This document shows positions 1 through 8,107 of a stretch of 64,000 nt of DNA, in pieces (the stretch's first letter is position 1; each line of letters starts with the position of its first letter). The stretch is from Lachancea kluyveri NRRL Y-12651 (lineage: Eukaryota > Ascomycota > Saccharomycetes > Saccharomycetales > Saccharomycetaceae). The DNA is taken from contig CM000691.1 in assembly GCA_000149225.2 (NCBI GenBank), forward strand, positions 186,001 through 250,000, in the 5' to 3' direction. The notes beneath the pieces were generated by a model. The model worked only from the letters and a program-made list of their open reading frames with translations. It had not been told where the DNA came from and ran no database searches. The translations under genes and the position numbers were made by a program.

Positions 1-1
1 A

Positions 2-1306
2 AGTCGTCCAGCCCCCAAACCTCCTAGCTCGTCTTCAAAATCTGATATCGCCTCGCCACTGGCTATGTCATCTGCTTCACCTGTCACTACCCCAAAGGTA
101 CAACGCGCTCCTAGTCAGTCGTCTGCCTTTGGATTTATTTCTAGAAAGGCGACCTTAAGCAAATCCGAACAACCTCTACCTCCGCTTCCACAAAAGGAAG
201 ATGTGCCACCATTCTCTTCTCCCTTAACCGAATCTGATTCCTTTGGTAGTGTTGCGCCTGTCAGAGTGGCACCTCCAGTACCTGTTTCAAAGGATGTTCC
301 AAGTAGAGAACACTCCACCAAACAACCTCAAACCACAGCTGAGAAAAAGAGAGAAGAAAGAAGAAAACGTAACCAACAACTTTATGCCAAATTAGCTGAA
401 ATATGTTCGGAAGGTGACCCAAGCAGAATGTACCGTAATTTGATCAAGATAGGTCAAGGTGCATCTGGTGGTGTTTACACCGCTTACGAGCTCGGCACAA
501 ACGCTTCAGTAGCTATCAAGCAAATGAATTTGGAAAAGCAACCCAAGAAAGAGCTCATTATAAATGAAATCTTGGTTATGAAAGGTAGCAAGCACAGTAA
601 CATTGTAAATTTCATCGACTCTTACCTACTGAAAGGTGACCTATGGGTTGTTATGGAATATATGGAAGGTGGCTCTTTGACAGATGTGGTTACTCACTGT
701 ATTTTAACTGAAGGTCAAATCGGTGCTGTTTGTAGAGAAACGTTGAAAGGCTTACAGTTTTTGCACTCCAAGGGTGTCATTCACAGGGATATCAAGTCTG
801 ATAACATTCTGCTATCCATGAACGGTGACATCAAGTTAACCGATTTTGGCTTTTGTGCTCAAATCAACGAAGTAAATCTAAAGAGAACTACGATGGTCGG
901 TACTCCTTACTGGATGGCTCCAGAAGTTGTTTCTAGAAAAGAATACGGCCCGAAGGTTGATATCTGGTCTTTGGGTATTATGATCATCGAGATGATTGAA
1001 GGTGAGCCACCCTATTTGAATGAAACCCCATTGAGAGCTCTTTACCTGATCGCGACTAACGGTACACCAAAATTGAAAGATCCAGAGAACTTGAGTGACA
1101 CTTTGAAAGAATTTCTAGGGTGGTGCTTAAAAGTTGACCCAGAAGATAGGGCAAATGCTGCTGAACTTCTTTCTGGTACTTTTATTTCAACTTATGCCGA
1201 GAAAAACGAATGCCTAGCACCGTTAGTTAAGCTGGCTCGCATGAAGAAGCTGTCAGAAAAGATGGAAGATGAAGATGGGAATAGTAATGGATCGGATAAC
1301 GAATGA
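2..1306 (+). CDS. STE20: STE20, PAK-family protein kinase (3' part; 5' end outside window)
   Basis: C-terminal 434 codons of a p21-activated kinase. The frame is open to the window edge upstream of the first Met at 65, so that Met is internal and the gene is cut by the edge (the S. cerevisiae protein is about 939 residues). The first visible codons encode a proline-rich RPAPKPP stretch, the kind of motif bound by the Bem1 SH3 domain. Counting from the Met at 65, the kinase domain runs from about residue 123 to 375: glycine loop GQGASGG at 130-136, lysine in VAIK near 152, HRDIKSDN at 240-247, DFG at 260-262, then TPYWMAPE. The tail [16 protein letters not shown] resembles the Ste20 C-terminus more closely than Cla4 or Skm1. 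The CRIB domain must lie upstream. In yeast Ste20 acts below Cdc42 in the mating, filamentation and HOG pathways. Convergent with MIF2. Confidence 0.92.
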   Translation, partial: SRPAPKPPSSSSKSDIASPLAMSSASPVTTPKVQRAPSQSSAFGFISRKATLSKSEQPLPPLPQKEDVPPFSSPLTESDSFGSVAPVRVAPPVPVSKDVPSREHSTKQPQTTAEKKREERRKRNQQLYAKLAEICSEGDPSRMYRNLIKIGQGASGGVYTAYELGTNASVAIKQMNLEKQPKKELIINEILVMKGSKHSNIVNFIDSYLLKGDLWVVMEYMEGGSLTDVVTHCILTEGQIGAVCRETLKGLQFLHSKGVIHRDIKSDNILLSMNGDIKLTDFGFCAQINEVNLKRTTMVGTPYWMAPEVVSRKEYGPKVDIWSLGIMIIEMIEGEPPYLNETPLRALYLIATNGTPKLKDPENLSDTLKEFLGWCLKVDPEDRANAAELLSGTFISTYAEKNECLAPLVKLARMKKLSEKMEDEDGNSNGSDNE

Positions 1307-1396
1307 AATTGAGTTTAAAACTTTTGATATGAGACAAAGAAATAATGATCTAAAGTGAATGTGTGCATATATGGAGATCGAATCACTTAGAAATTA

Positions 1397-1642
1397 TTAG
1401 TTTGGAGTTTTTTTTTCTCTCTTTCTTTTGAGTTCGTGGATTTTAGGAGTTAAACCTTTCATAACCTCTTTCTGCAGCTGTAGATATAGGCATTGAAAAC
1501 CAAATGGTGTACTTACAAAGCTTGAAAAATTGGTCGTACTACGCCTCCGAAATGTGGTGTAGACAGCTACCAAGGGTAGTACTTGAGAAGATCGGGCCTT
1601 AATAAGCTGCAAGCCCCCAAGCTTCTTTCTACACACAAGCAT
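1397..1642 (-). CDS. Candidate 81-codon gene with mitochondrial-type N-terminus
   Basis: Small ORF in the 567-bp gap between the converging 3' ends of STE20 and MIF2. I do not recognise it. The first 57 residues contain no Asp or Glu but several Arg and Lys (R5, K6, K7, K15, R17, R32-R34) among hydrophobic and Ser/Thr residues, the usual look of a mitochondrial presequence. The last 24 residues are strongly basic and polar (GLTPKIHELKRKREKK). A TATATAAA stretch lies about 25 bases upstream of the start. Inside the ORF a GTAAGT...CTGCAG segment of 45 nt could be removed in frame, but it lacks a clear branch site and is shorter than normal yeast introns. The ORF may be chance; conservation in related yeasts would decide. 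Confidence 0.3.
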   Translation of the reverse strand: MLVCRKKLGGLQLIKARSSQVLPLVAVYTTFRRRSTTNFSSFVSTPFGFQCLYLQLQKEVMKGLTPKIHELKRKREKKTPN

Positions 1643-1873
1643 TTGAACAGAGATTACTAGTCTATATAAACAGAATAGTGAGTTAATAGTTGTAATATAA
1701 TTGTTTTTCGTTTTTCAGCAGTACCCATCAGACTACCAGAGCTAATTGAAATGTCCTTCAATCCTTTCACTACTTGTTGTTTCATCCAATATTCTGTATA
1801 GACGTGTTAAGGATTTTTAGACTTGCAAAACCTAACAAATGCTCGGGGCAGTGCACGTAGCTACACATTGAAA

Positions 1874-3607
1874 TCATGCTTCTGATATGCTCATATCACT
1901 AGGCGAACTAAAAATCCCACTTCCATTAGTTACAGCTTCTGTATGACTTTGTTTTTCGCTCACCTCAACGTCGCTTTCCTTGTCGTCACCATCTAGGTTT
2001 TCAGAGACTGTTACTTGCACAAAGAATAATTTTGCCTCATTTTTGCCATTATTCTCAAAGCCATATGTATTAAATGCTGGGATCTGAAAAGAAGAGCCCT
2101 CGGTACAGATAAACTTGTTGCCAGACAAGGTGATCTCCACGATACCCTGAACCAAATAAAATGTAATAAAAGCATCGTGAGAATCACTCATTTTCTTTTT
2201 GCCACCGACAGGTAGTTTCAACATTCCGCTTGCAAAATGCTCTCTATACTTATCAAACATAACAGCCAGGGAAAATTTGTCATCTTCTGTATCCTTTGAT
2301 TGTTCTGCCTGTGCTAGATCTGGTGCAAAAGCCACTATTGTATCCGACTTCCTATCATTCGAAACGTTAACGGTGGCCTGTAAAATGCCATGCTTTAACC
2401 ACTCAGAGTGCGGGAGTTCTCCAGTATTGGCTTGGTGTATGAGTTGATAATTTGGGTTCCCAGTCATAGACCCAGAAGGGCCCCTAACCGGGGAAGGATG
2501 TTTTTTTGGTCTACCCCGAGGTTTCCCTGTAGGAATATATGTGTACGGTCTAGCCCTTACCCTAGTTTTCTTATTCTTTTGTACTTCTTCCTCTTCATCT
2601 TGATCATCATTATCATAAGTGATAATCTTATCAATTTCTAAAACGGGCTTGCTAGGGTTTCTTTTATACACTACTTTTTCGTTTCTCCAATACTCTAGAG
2701 GTGCTACTTTTACCCTTGTGGATTTTCTTAAACCACCTGGTTTAATTAAACTTTCATCATTCAAAAGCTTTGGTGCCTGACTCTGAATATACTCTTCATC
2801 AGAATCATACACTTCGGATGGTGAGCCGCCGGTATAACCGTGACCTTTCCGCCTGCTGAGTGCAGCGTCGTCTTCAAAAGAATCGAGATCAGAGCCAGAT
2901 TCGCTACTGCTATCTTCATCACTAGAACTGTTGCCATTTTCTAAAGCAGACATTCCTTCGATATATTCGGCGTCCTCTTCACTTTCCACTTCGTAGTCAT
3001 CATCCAACTCATCTTCTAGCAGAGCATTGTCTGAAGTGTTGAAGGTGGTATTGTCTCTAGTTGTTTCACCGTCATCTATTAGATCTGGGACATCTTTGTA
3101 GCTTTCCTCTTTGTTGGTTGACTCCCTAGGAGGGGTCAAATGGATCGATGCGTCATCTGTGGTGAGATCTAAGTCGTAATCAGCAGTATATTTCTTTCTC
3201 TTCAAACCACTATCCTGTAAGGAAGGCGGTGACTGTAGACCTTCATGCTGAACGTTATCTCCCACGTCATAGTCATCAATCTGCGGGAAATCATCTAGAT
3301 TTAGGGACTTTTCCACAGATGCGCCTAGTGGTGTTTGTACGGGAACAGTTGATGGTATCTTGAACCCGTCACGGTCAAATCCGGCCTGAACAGTCAAGGA
3401 AGGTGGTAAAATGTTCCGTTCTTGGCGGCTATTCTTTAAGCCAGGGAGTAGCGAGGATCTTCTGCTTTTGCGTCTCGTGTTGATAAAGCTCTCTTCTTCT
3501 TTAAAGAAGTCATCAACATTTTCCATGCTATACTCATCCTTCTCGATGTTATCTCTGGCACGAATCCCAGTTTTACGGGACGTTACACCAAGATTCATAT
3601 AATCCAT
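1874..3607 (-). CDS. MIF2: MIF2, CENP-C inner kinetochore protein
   Basis: CENP-C homologue that links centromeric Cse4 nucleosomes to the outer kinetochore. I start at the Met at 3607, not the first in-frame Met at 3652, because residues 1-35 from there (MDYMNLGVTSRKTG..., then KDEYSMENVDDFF) match the conserved Mif2 N-terminus that recruits the Mtw1 complex; this gives 577 residues against 549 in S. cerevisiae. Very acidic Ser/Asp/Glu region at about 200-270; CENP-C signature STRVKVAPLEYWRNEKVVY at about 296-314; AT-hook PRGRPKK at about 363-369; C-terminal cupin dimerisation domain from about 447 to 540. It is convergent with STE20, and CUE2 lies upstream on the same strand, as in the S. 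cerevisiae YKL089W-YKL090W pair. Confidence 0.94.
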   Translation of the reverse strand: MDYMNLGVTSRKTGIRARDNIEKDEYSMENVDDFFKEEESFINTRRKSRRSSLLPGLKNSRQERNILPPSLTVQAGFDRDGFKIPSTVPVQTPLGASVEKSLNLDDFPQIDDYDVGDNVQHEGLQSPPSLQDSGLKRKKYTADYDLDLTTDDASIHLTPPRESTNKEESYKDVPDLIDDGETTRDNTTFNTSDNALLEDELDDDYEVESEEDAEYIEGMSALENGNSSSDEDSSSESGSDLDSFEDDAALSRRKGHGYTGGSPSEVYDSDEEYIQSQAPKLLNDESLIKPGGLRKSTRVKVAPLEYWRNEKVVYKRNPSKPVLEIDKIITYDNDDQDEEEEVQKNKKTRVRARPYTYIPTGKPRGRPKKHPSPVRGPSGSMTGNPNYQLIHQANTGELPHSEWLKHGILQATVNVSNDRKSDTIVAFAPDLAQAEQSKDTEDDKFSLAVMFDKYREHFASGMLKLPVGGKKKMSDSHDAFITFYLVQGIVEITLSGNKFICTEGSSFQIPAFNTYGFENNGKNEAKLFFVQVTVSENLDGDDKESDVEVSEKQSHTEAVTNGSGIFSSPSDMSISEA

Positions 3608-3842
3608 GGTATGAATAGAGGTTTTTAAACCACAAATACAGCTCTTATCCAAGCGTTTAAACGTTGGTGGTTTCTTAGTCTTCCTCTCATAAAAATCCGA
3701 GAACGCGAAAAGAAAGTAAACAATAATATTTGGTCCGGGTAAAAAAATTTCACGTAACTATCTCGAGCATTGCTGGTGATGATAATAATACAGAGCTATA
3801 CCTACACCGGATAATATAAATCAATCGGCCTACAGGCACATC
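3608..3842 (-). promoter_or_regulatory. MIF2 promoter with SCB-like and Reb1-like sites
   Basis: Short spacer between the 3' end of CUE2 and the MIF2 start. It holds CGCGAAAA at 3704-3711, matching the SBF (Swi4/Swi6) site CNCGAAA, about 100 bp before the start codon, and CCGGGTAA at 3735-3742, the reverse of the Reb1 consensus TTACCCGG. Both matches are exact, but function is inferred from S. cerevisiae factor specificities. Confidence 0.45.
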
Positions 3843-5225
3843 TTATTTTTTTCCTTCTACGATGAAAAAAGATGGTTCTTCTAGAAACACGAATGTGTTA
3901 TTTTCGAGAAAATATTTAACCTTTTTTCGTACCTTGGATACACCTCCAACACTGTGAATGCCTCTCCCGGTGATGATAGTGAAAGGTTTGACATTAGCAA
4001 CGATTCTTTGATTCAACCTTTGAGCTTTTTGTTCCCTCAAGATCAGTTCCTCAGCCCACCATTTTTTCAGACACTCTCTTACGATTGATACCGCTTCATC
4101 TGGTAAAAACCCATGTAAATCTGCTCTGTAATTTGTAAACGTATCCTGAACAATAGTGAGGCCTTTTTTATAACTTTCATCGTCTACGAAAACGTCGAAG
4201 TTCAGAGTGTTTTCCTCGTGGGCCACTTTGGTTGTTCTAATCACGGGTTTCTTCACAGACTTAATTGTAGTAACAGTACCATACTGTGGTTTGGCGAGGT
4301 AACCATATGTATACTGTGCACAGTTAGTATCCATAATCAATTTACCTAGTAGTATTGTTTTGGTTACATCACCATTATAAAATTCCAAAGCTTTCTCGAA
4401 AAACGTGTGCTTTATGCTTTTCAAATAAATATTACTTCTGAGTATTTCCTCCAATTCAATTCCTTCTTTGTTTTGTAAGCTGTACTTATACGAGGAGTTG
4501 AGTGGTACATCAGAATCCGCGATTTCTGGAGAGTATCCTCTGCTCTTTAAGTCTTTTTCACCACTATCCCTTGCATGTGCAAAACCTCGAGAGGATTGAA
4601 CTTTCCCACCAACTCTCGAAAATTTGTCATTGGCTAAAATATTCGGAGTTGTAGGCCTAGATATATCCTTGTCATCCCTTTTGATGTACTCCTTGTAGTT
4701 GTAAATCAGATCTATAAGTGCTCTTGATGCGTTGAATGAATTACGATAATACGCACTTTTCGCAATTCTTTCTGAGACACCACTGTATTCTACTATTAGT
4801 CCAGTAGATTCTTTACCAGAACCCCATACCTTATCAGAGCAGTTGGCGTCTTCGCGTCTCAATGCTTGCTCTTCGTAATATTTTTGATGCTCTACGTCTT
4901 CTTGAGATAGCAATTGAAAGCTTAACAGGTGTTGGATGATGACATCCACATCGTTATCGTTTTCTTCATATATTCTTTTTATCTCTTTTTGGTCTACATT
5001 TGGAAACATATCCAATAAGATACCCCAACCAGTTTCACTAGTCTCAGACATCTGTTTACTACCTGCACTATTAACACTGTCCTCCTCGCCGAATAACATA
5101 CTGCAAGCAATACTCAAGTCACCGTCGGCACTTGCCAATACCGTTTCTAACTCATAAATGGTTTTCGTTGGAAACAAGTCCTGCAGGGTGGATATTTCTT
5201 CGGCCATAATTTGTAGTTTGCTCAA
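3843..5225 (-). CDS. CUE2: CUE2, CUE/Smr-domain endonuclease of no-go mRNA decay
   Basis: 460 residues. Two N-terminal ubiquitin-binding CUE domains are visible: about 9-46, with LQDLFP then LSIACSMLFG, and about 66-101, with LLDMFP then VDVIIQHLL. The C-terminal third is an Smr nuclease domain: DLHG at 369-372 (DLH is the catalytic triad region) and TGRGIHS at 419-425, ending in FVFLEEPSFFIVEG. In S. cerevisiae Cue2 is recruited to collided ribosomes and cleaves mRNA in the A site. A second Met at residue 7 (5207) is a possible alternative start, directly before the first CUE domain. It lies between MIF2 and the dioxygenase gene, all on the minus strand; the MIF2-CUE2 pairing matches YKL089W-YKL090W. 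Confidence 0.9.
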   Translation of the reverse strand: MSKLQIMAEEISTLQDLFPTKTIYELETVLASADGDLSIACSMLFGEEDSVNSAGSKQMSETSETGWGILLDMFPNVDQKEIKRIYEENDNDVDVIIQHLLSFQLLSQEDVEHQKYYEEQALRREDANCSDKVWGSGKESTGLIVEYSGVSERIAKSAYYRNSFNASRALIDLIYNYKEYIKRDDKDISRPTTPNILANDKFSRVGGKVQSSRGFAHARDSGEKDLKSRGYSPEIADSDVPLNSSYKYSLQNKEGIELEEILRSNIYLKSIKHTFFEKALEFYNGDVTKTILLGKLIMDTNCAQYTYGYLAKPQYGTVTTIKSVKKPVIRTTKVAHEENTLNFDVFVDDESYKKGLTIVQDTFTNYRADLHGFLPDEAVSIVRECLKKWWAEELILREQKAQRLNQRIVANVKPFTIITGRGIHSVGGVSKVRKKVKYFLENNTFVFLEEPSFFIVEGKK

Positions 5226-5589
5226 TCAACTTTGACCGAATACTTTCATAAAGTACTTGAAACGTATTTCTCAAGAGTTGCCAGAGCAAAGCCATATACT
5301 TTAGACTTCAAAGAGGTTTCCGATAAAAAAAATTCGGCCAAACAGAAACATTACAAGAGTCGCAAAGCTGTGAATGAAAATAACGTCTAGTTATGTTTCA
5401 AGTATTAAATAGAAGTTGAATAACCGTACAGGATGTATTTAATGCATTAGATATTTTTCTTATTGTACATATATATATATATATTTTCATCTATCAACTT
5501 TCCTAACAATTCTATTTTATTGTCAATGCCCTATGAGGTCGCCGTGCAATGGGCTATGATTAAGTTTTGGCTTCGAGTAGTTAAAGCAA
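5226..5589. other. CUE2 upstream region, AT-rich
   Basis: This 364-bp spacer contains the CUE2 promoter and the 3' flank of the dioxygenase gene. A (TA)n run sits at about 5469-5482. No conserved motif or RNA gene is evident. Confidence 0.4.
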
Positions 5590-6294
5590 TCAAAATACTA
5601 CGTCACTTCTTAAAACCCATTTCGTACCATTTCGTACCATTTCAGCTTCATGCAACAAACAATCAACACCGTGTTTATGTAGAAGAGCAAGCCCTCTGGA
5701 AGGATGCACAGCTCTGTGATCATTACCATATGGAGAGTAAAATACGGTATCACCTCCAACTAGATGGTCGTCACCAGAAAGATATATTAGTAGAGTCCAT
5801 TTAGTCTTTCCTACTTTGTTCACATTGACAGACTCGTCATAGTGCTTACCAAAATGGTGTCCTTTTTCGTAACGATACACTCTCAATTGGGGATTAAGGC
5901 CCTTGGCTTTACCGAAACCAAGGTCTTGTATGAGGTATTCATCGGACTGTAGTATTTTCCACAACCTGTCCCATATAACAGAGGCAATTTCAGGGTCCTT
6001 AACCGATAACCTGTCATTAAACCTTTCTGCATAATCTTTTGTGCCTCTTTGACGGAAGGATTCCATGAGTTTTGAATTGGCAAATGTGGTTATTAGAGCT
6101 TGACAAAGGCTATGAGAAAAAAACTTTCCTATCAGTATGACTTTATCATTGAGAATTATTTCAGGATGAGGTATGTACTCGTAGGAACTCGAATGAGCGG
6201 TAGCATTCAGTGTATACAATTCTTGAGGAAAGATTACCTTCGAGCCGTGTAGTTCTGAAGCATCTGAAAGCTTTGAAGAGTTTTTTTTACCCAT
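5590..6294 (-). CDS. Prolyl-4-hydroxylase-type 2-oxoglutarate/Fe(II) dioxygenase
   Basis: 234 residues with the double-stranded beta-helix signature of P4H/PKHD oxygenases. Iron ligands are H151-x-D153 (HHFGKHYDES) and a distal His at 215; the 2-oxoglutarate anchor follows in NGTKWVLRSDV (K225, R229). The sequence LRVYRYEKGHHFGKHYD is characteristic of the family. The first ten or so residues are basic and low-complexity, with no signal peptide or membrane segment, so a cytosolic or nuclear enzyme is likely. I recognise no S. cerevisiae orthologue at this position; it looks like a gene kept in non-WGD yeasts and lost in S. cerevisiae. Substrate unknown. Known relatives hydroxylate prolyl or other side chains in protein, and nothing here favours one. 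Its neighbours CUE2 and YAP3 give no functional hint. Confidence 0.82.
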   Translation of the reverse strand: MGKKNSSKLSDASELHGSKVIFPQELYTLNATAHSSSYEYIPHPEIILNDKVILIGKFFSHSLCQALITTFANSKLMESFRQRGTKDYAERFNDRLSVKDPEIASVIWDRLWKILQSDEYLIQDLGFGKAKGLNPQLRVYRYEKGHHFGKHYDESVNVNKVGKTKWTLLIYLSGDDHLVGGDTVFYSPYGNDHRAVHPSRGLALLHKHGVDCLLHEAEMVRNGTKWVLRSDVVF

Positions 6295-6870
6295 GCCCTT
6301 CTGAATTAACTTAAACCTTTTAAACTAGTATCTCGAGTAAAGAAATGAATATTTCAGATTTCTGAGACACGTTTATTCAATCTCTGAGACTATACCACTT
6401 TTTTTTTTTTATTTAGTTTATGAAATTATAATCTTCACATATTCTGACTGCACCGTACAGGGTTACTTACATAACACCAGCCTCATACCAATGCTAAAAT
6501 CGTCTACTTTACCACTCATGTTCACAATGAGGAACCATTGAGGCATATAAGGCCTTTATCTTGGAATACTGAAATCAACACAACTATGGAGCAGAATAGT
6601 AGTTTTTGCCACATATTTGATTTTCTTTTACCATGCCCATAATACAATAAATAATAGTGGATAAAGGATACTTGTGGTTGACCCAATTTGTATCAATTAC
6701 GGGCCCAAAAAGATTGTACAGTTCAATTTTTAAGGCGTAGAAGAAAAGGGCATGCAAGTTGATATTTTTTACACCGGCAACTCACCAAATCGCTGGCTTA
6801 AATCAAAGTAAAAAAAAAAATCTTAATTAAGCATAAAAATTGTATGGTGTACAGGCACAGGTATATTCAG
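6295..6870. other. Intergenic region between YAP3 3' end and dioxygenase 5' end
   Basis: 576 bp with several T and A homopolymers (for example at 6401-6410 and 6810-6819). It should contain the dioxygenase promoter and the YAP3 terminator. No ORF, tRNA or clear binding-site cluster was recognised. Confidence 0.35.
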
Positions 6871-7839
6871 TTAGTCTTCAAGCATTGAGTTCTTTACCAG
6901 TTCATCAATGACTTCTTTCAAATAAGCCGGCCCATGACCGTGGCATACCTCTTTGCCTTTCAAGTTTTCCATAACAAAATAAATATCGAAATCCTGTTCG
7001 TCAGAAAGCCTGTGTAAGTACTCCCAAGTGGCTGGCACTGTCAAAAGCTTTTTACCCTGTTCATTTTGGTAATGTAGGCTCAATTTTTTTACCGGATATC
7101 CATGGTTGCTTACAATAGAGCTGAAGAATTCGTCCTCTGTCGGAAAAGTAAATTTATCTTTTAAAGGGTCCGATAAGACTTTAGAGGGTAGTGATGATCC
7201 ACCTTTTTCTAGAAGTAATTTGTTTTCTGTATTAATCTCTAAGTTCTGTCTTCTCAATTGCTCGACTTCTTTTAGTAGAGACTCGCGGTTTTGCTCACTT
7301 TCCATTAACTTTCTTTCCAGTTCTTTTAATTTAGCTTCTTTCCTCTCTCGAAATGCCCTCTGTGCAGCTCTATTTTGAGCCTTTTTCCTGGCTTGAATCT
7401 CTTTCTCAGTAAGGTTATCTTGTTTAACTGGTTTTTCGTCTGAGTGAGCCATATCTAAATGCAGCTTTTCCTCTAATAAAGACGAGTCAGTTGAAGTACC
7501 ATGTAGAGTACTACTACCAAGTGGGCTAAAATCGAGTTCATTCGGAAGATTTTTGGCGTGTTGGACTGTAATTGTATCTTCTCTTTGCGAAGCAGGCTTG
7601 AGCTGATCCTGGTAAGAAGGTGAACAAGACGGTGTGTGGTAGAAGGGGTTTGGAGAGAAGAAGTTGTCTGGCTGGTTTAGACTGTTGTAAACGTTGTCAT
7701 TTTGAGATACTGGTGGTGCGTTGTTGAACGTTGGATTGCTATTCATGCCCGTCTGCTGCTGATTTGGCTGCCCCTGTTGTTGAATGGCAATAAAACTATT
7801 AAACTCCATAGGCTCTGGATAGTGGTAGTCGTTATTCAT
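6871..7839 (-). CDS. YAP3: YAP3, fungal AP-1-like bZIP transcription factor
   Basis: 322 residues. Gln/Asn-rich N-terminus; bZIP at about 150-211, with basic region KKAQNRAAQRAFRERKEAK holding the Yap-specific residues (Q and F in NxxAQxxFR), then a leucine zipper. The C-terminal block LTVPATWEYLHRLSDEQDFD and the HGHGPAY motif match S. cerevisiae Yap3 (330 residues) rather than Yap1/Cad1, whose cysteine-rich domains are absent. YAP3 (YHL009C) and STE20 (YHL007C) are close neighbours in S. cerevisiae, so finding both here flanking MIF2 and CUE2 supports the assignment. Targets of Yap3 are poorly defined even in S. cerevisiae. A tRNA-Val gene sits 138 bp upstream of the start. Confidence 0.9.
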   Translation of the reverse strand: MNNDYHYPEPMEFNSFIAIQQQGQPNQQQTGMNSNPTFNNAPPVSQNDNVYNSLNQPDNFFSPNPFYHTPSCSPSYQDQLKPASQREDTITVQHAKNLPNELDFSPLGSSTLHGTSTDSSLLEEKLHLDMAHSDEKPVKQDNLTEKEIQARKKAQNRAAQRAFRERKEAKLKELERKLMESEQNRESLLKEVEQLRRQNLEINTENKLLLEKGGSSLPSKVLSDPLKDKFTFPTEDEFFSSIVSNHGYPVKKLSLHYQNEQGKKLLTVPATWEYLHRLSDEQDFDIYFVMENLKGKEVCHGHGPAYLKEVIDELVKNSMLED

Positions 7840-7977
7840 TTTGACACTTTGAACCCTGCTGATAACCTATCAAGATGTACACGAAAGCTTTTTGGCCGAC
7901 GATAGGGCTGAATTTCTAAATACACTTCTCTTTTCTTCTTAGAGGGAAAAATACATGTACATCTAAATGTACAAAAA

Positions 7978-8051
7978 TGATTTCGCCCAGGATCGAACTG
8001 GGGACGTTCTGCGTGTTAAGCAGATGCCATAACCGACTAGACCACGAAACC
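7978..8051 (-). tRNA. tRNA-Val (anticodon AAC)
   Basis: The reverse complement folds as a 74-nt tRNA without intron: 5' acceptor strand GGTTTCG pairs with 3' CGAAATC, followed by discriminator A. The anticodon stem-loop carries CTTAACA, anticodon AAC. The T arm is CCCAG TTCGATC CTGGG. Box A (TAGTCGGTTATGG region) and box B (GTTCGATCC) are present. The sequence is close to S. cerevisiae tRNA-Val(AAC). Confidence 0.96.
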
Positions 8052-8099
8052 ACTTTACATAATACTTCACGGAGTAAGATACATATACACCATTGTGAT

Positions 8100-8107
8100 T
8101 TACCCGG
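8100..8107 (+). promoter_or_regulatory. Reb1-like site beside tRNA-Val
   Basis: TTACCCGG is an exact match to the Reb1 consensus, about 50 bp 5' of the tRNA-Val gene. Reb1 often bounds nucleosome-free regions and can terminate Pol II; use here is inferred. Confidence 0.4.

Noticed and set aside
3608-3652. Fifteen extra N-terminal residues of MIF2
   Set aside because: The conserved Mif2 N-terminus begins at the next Met (3607).
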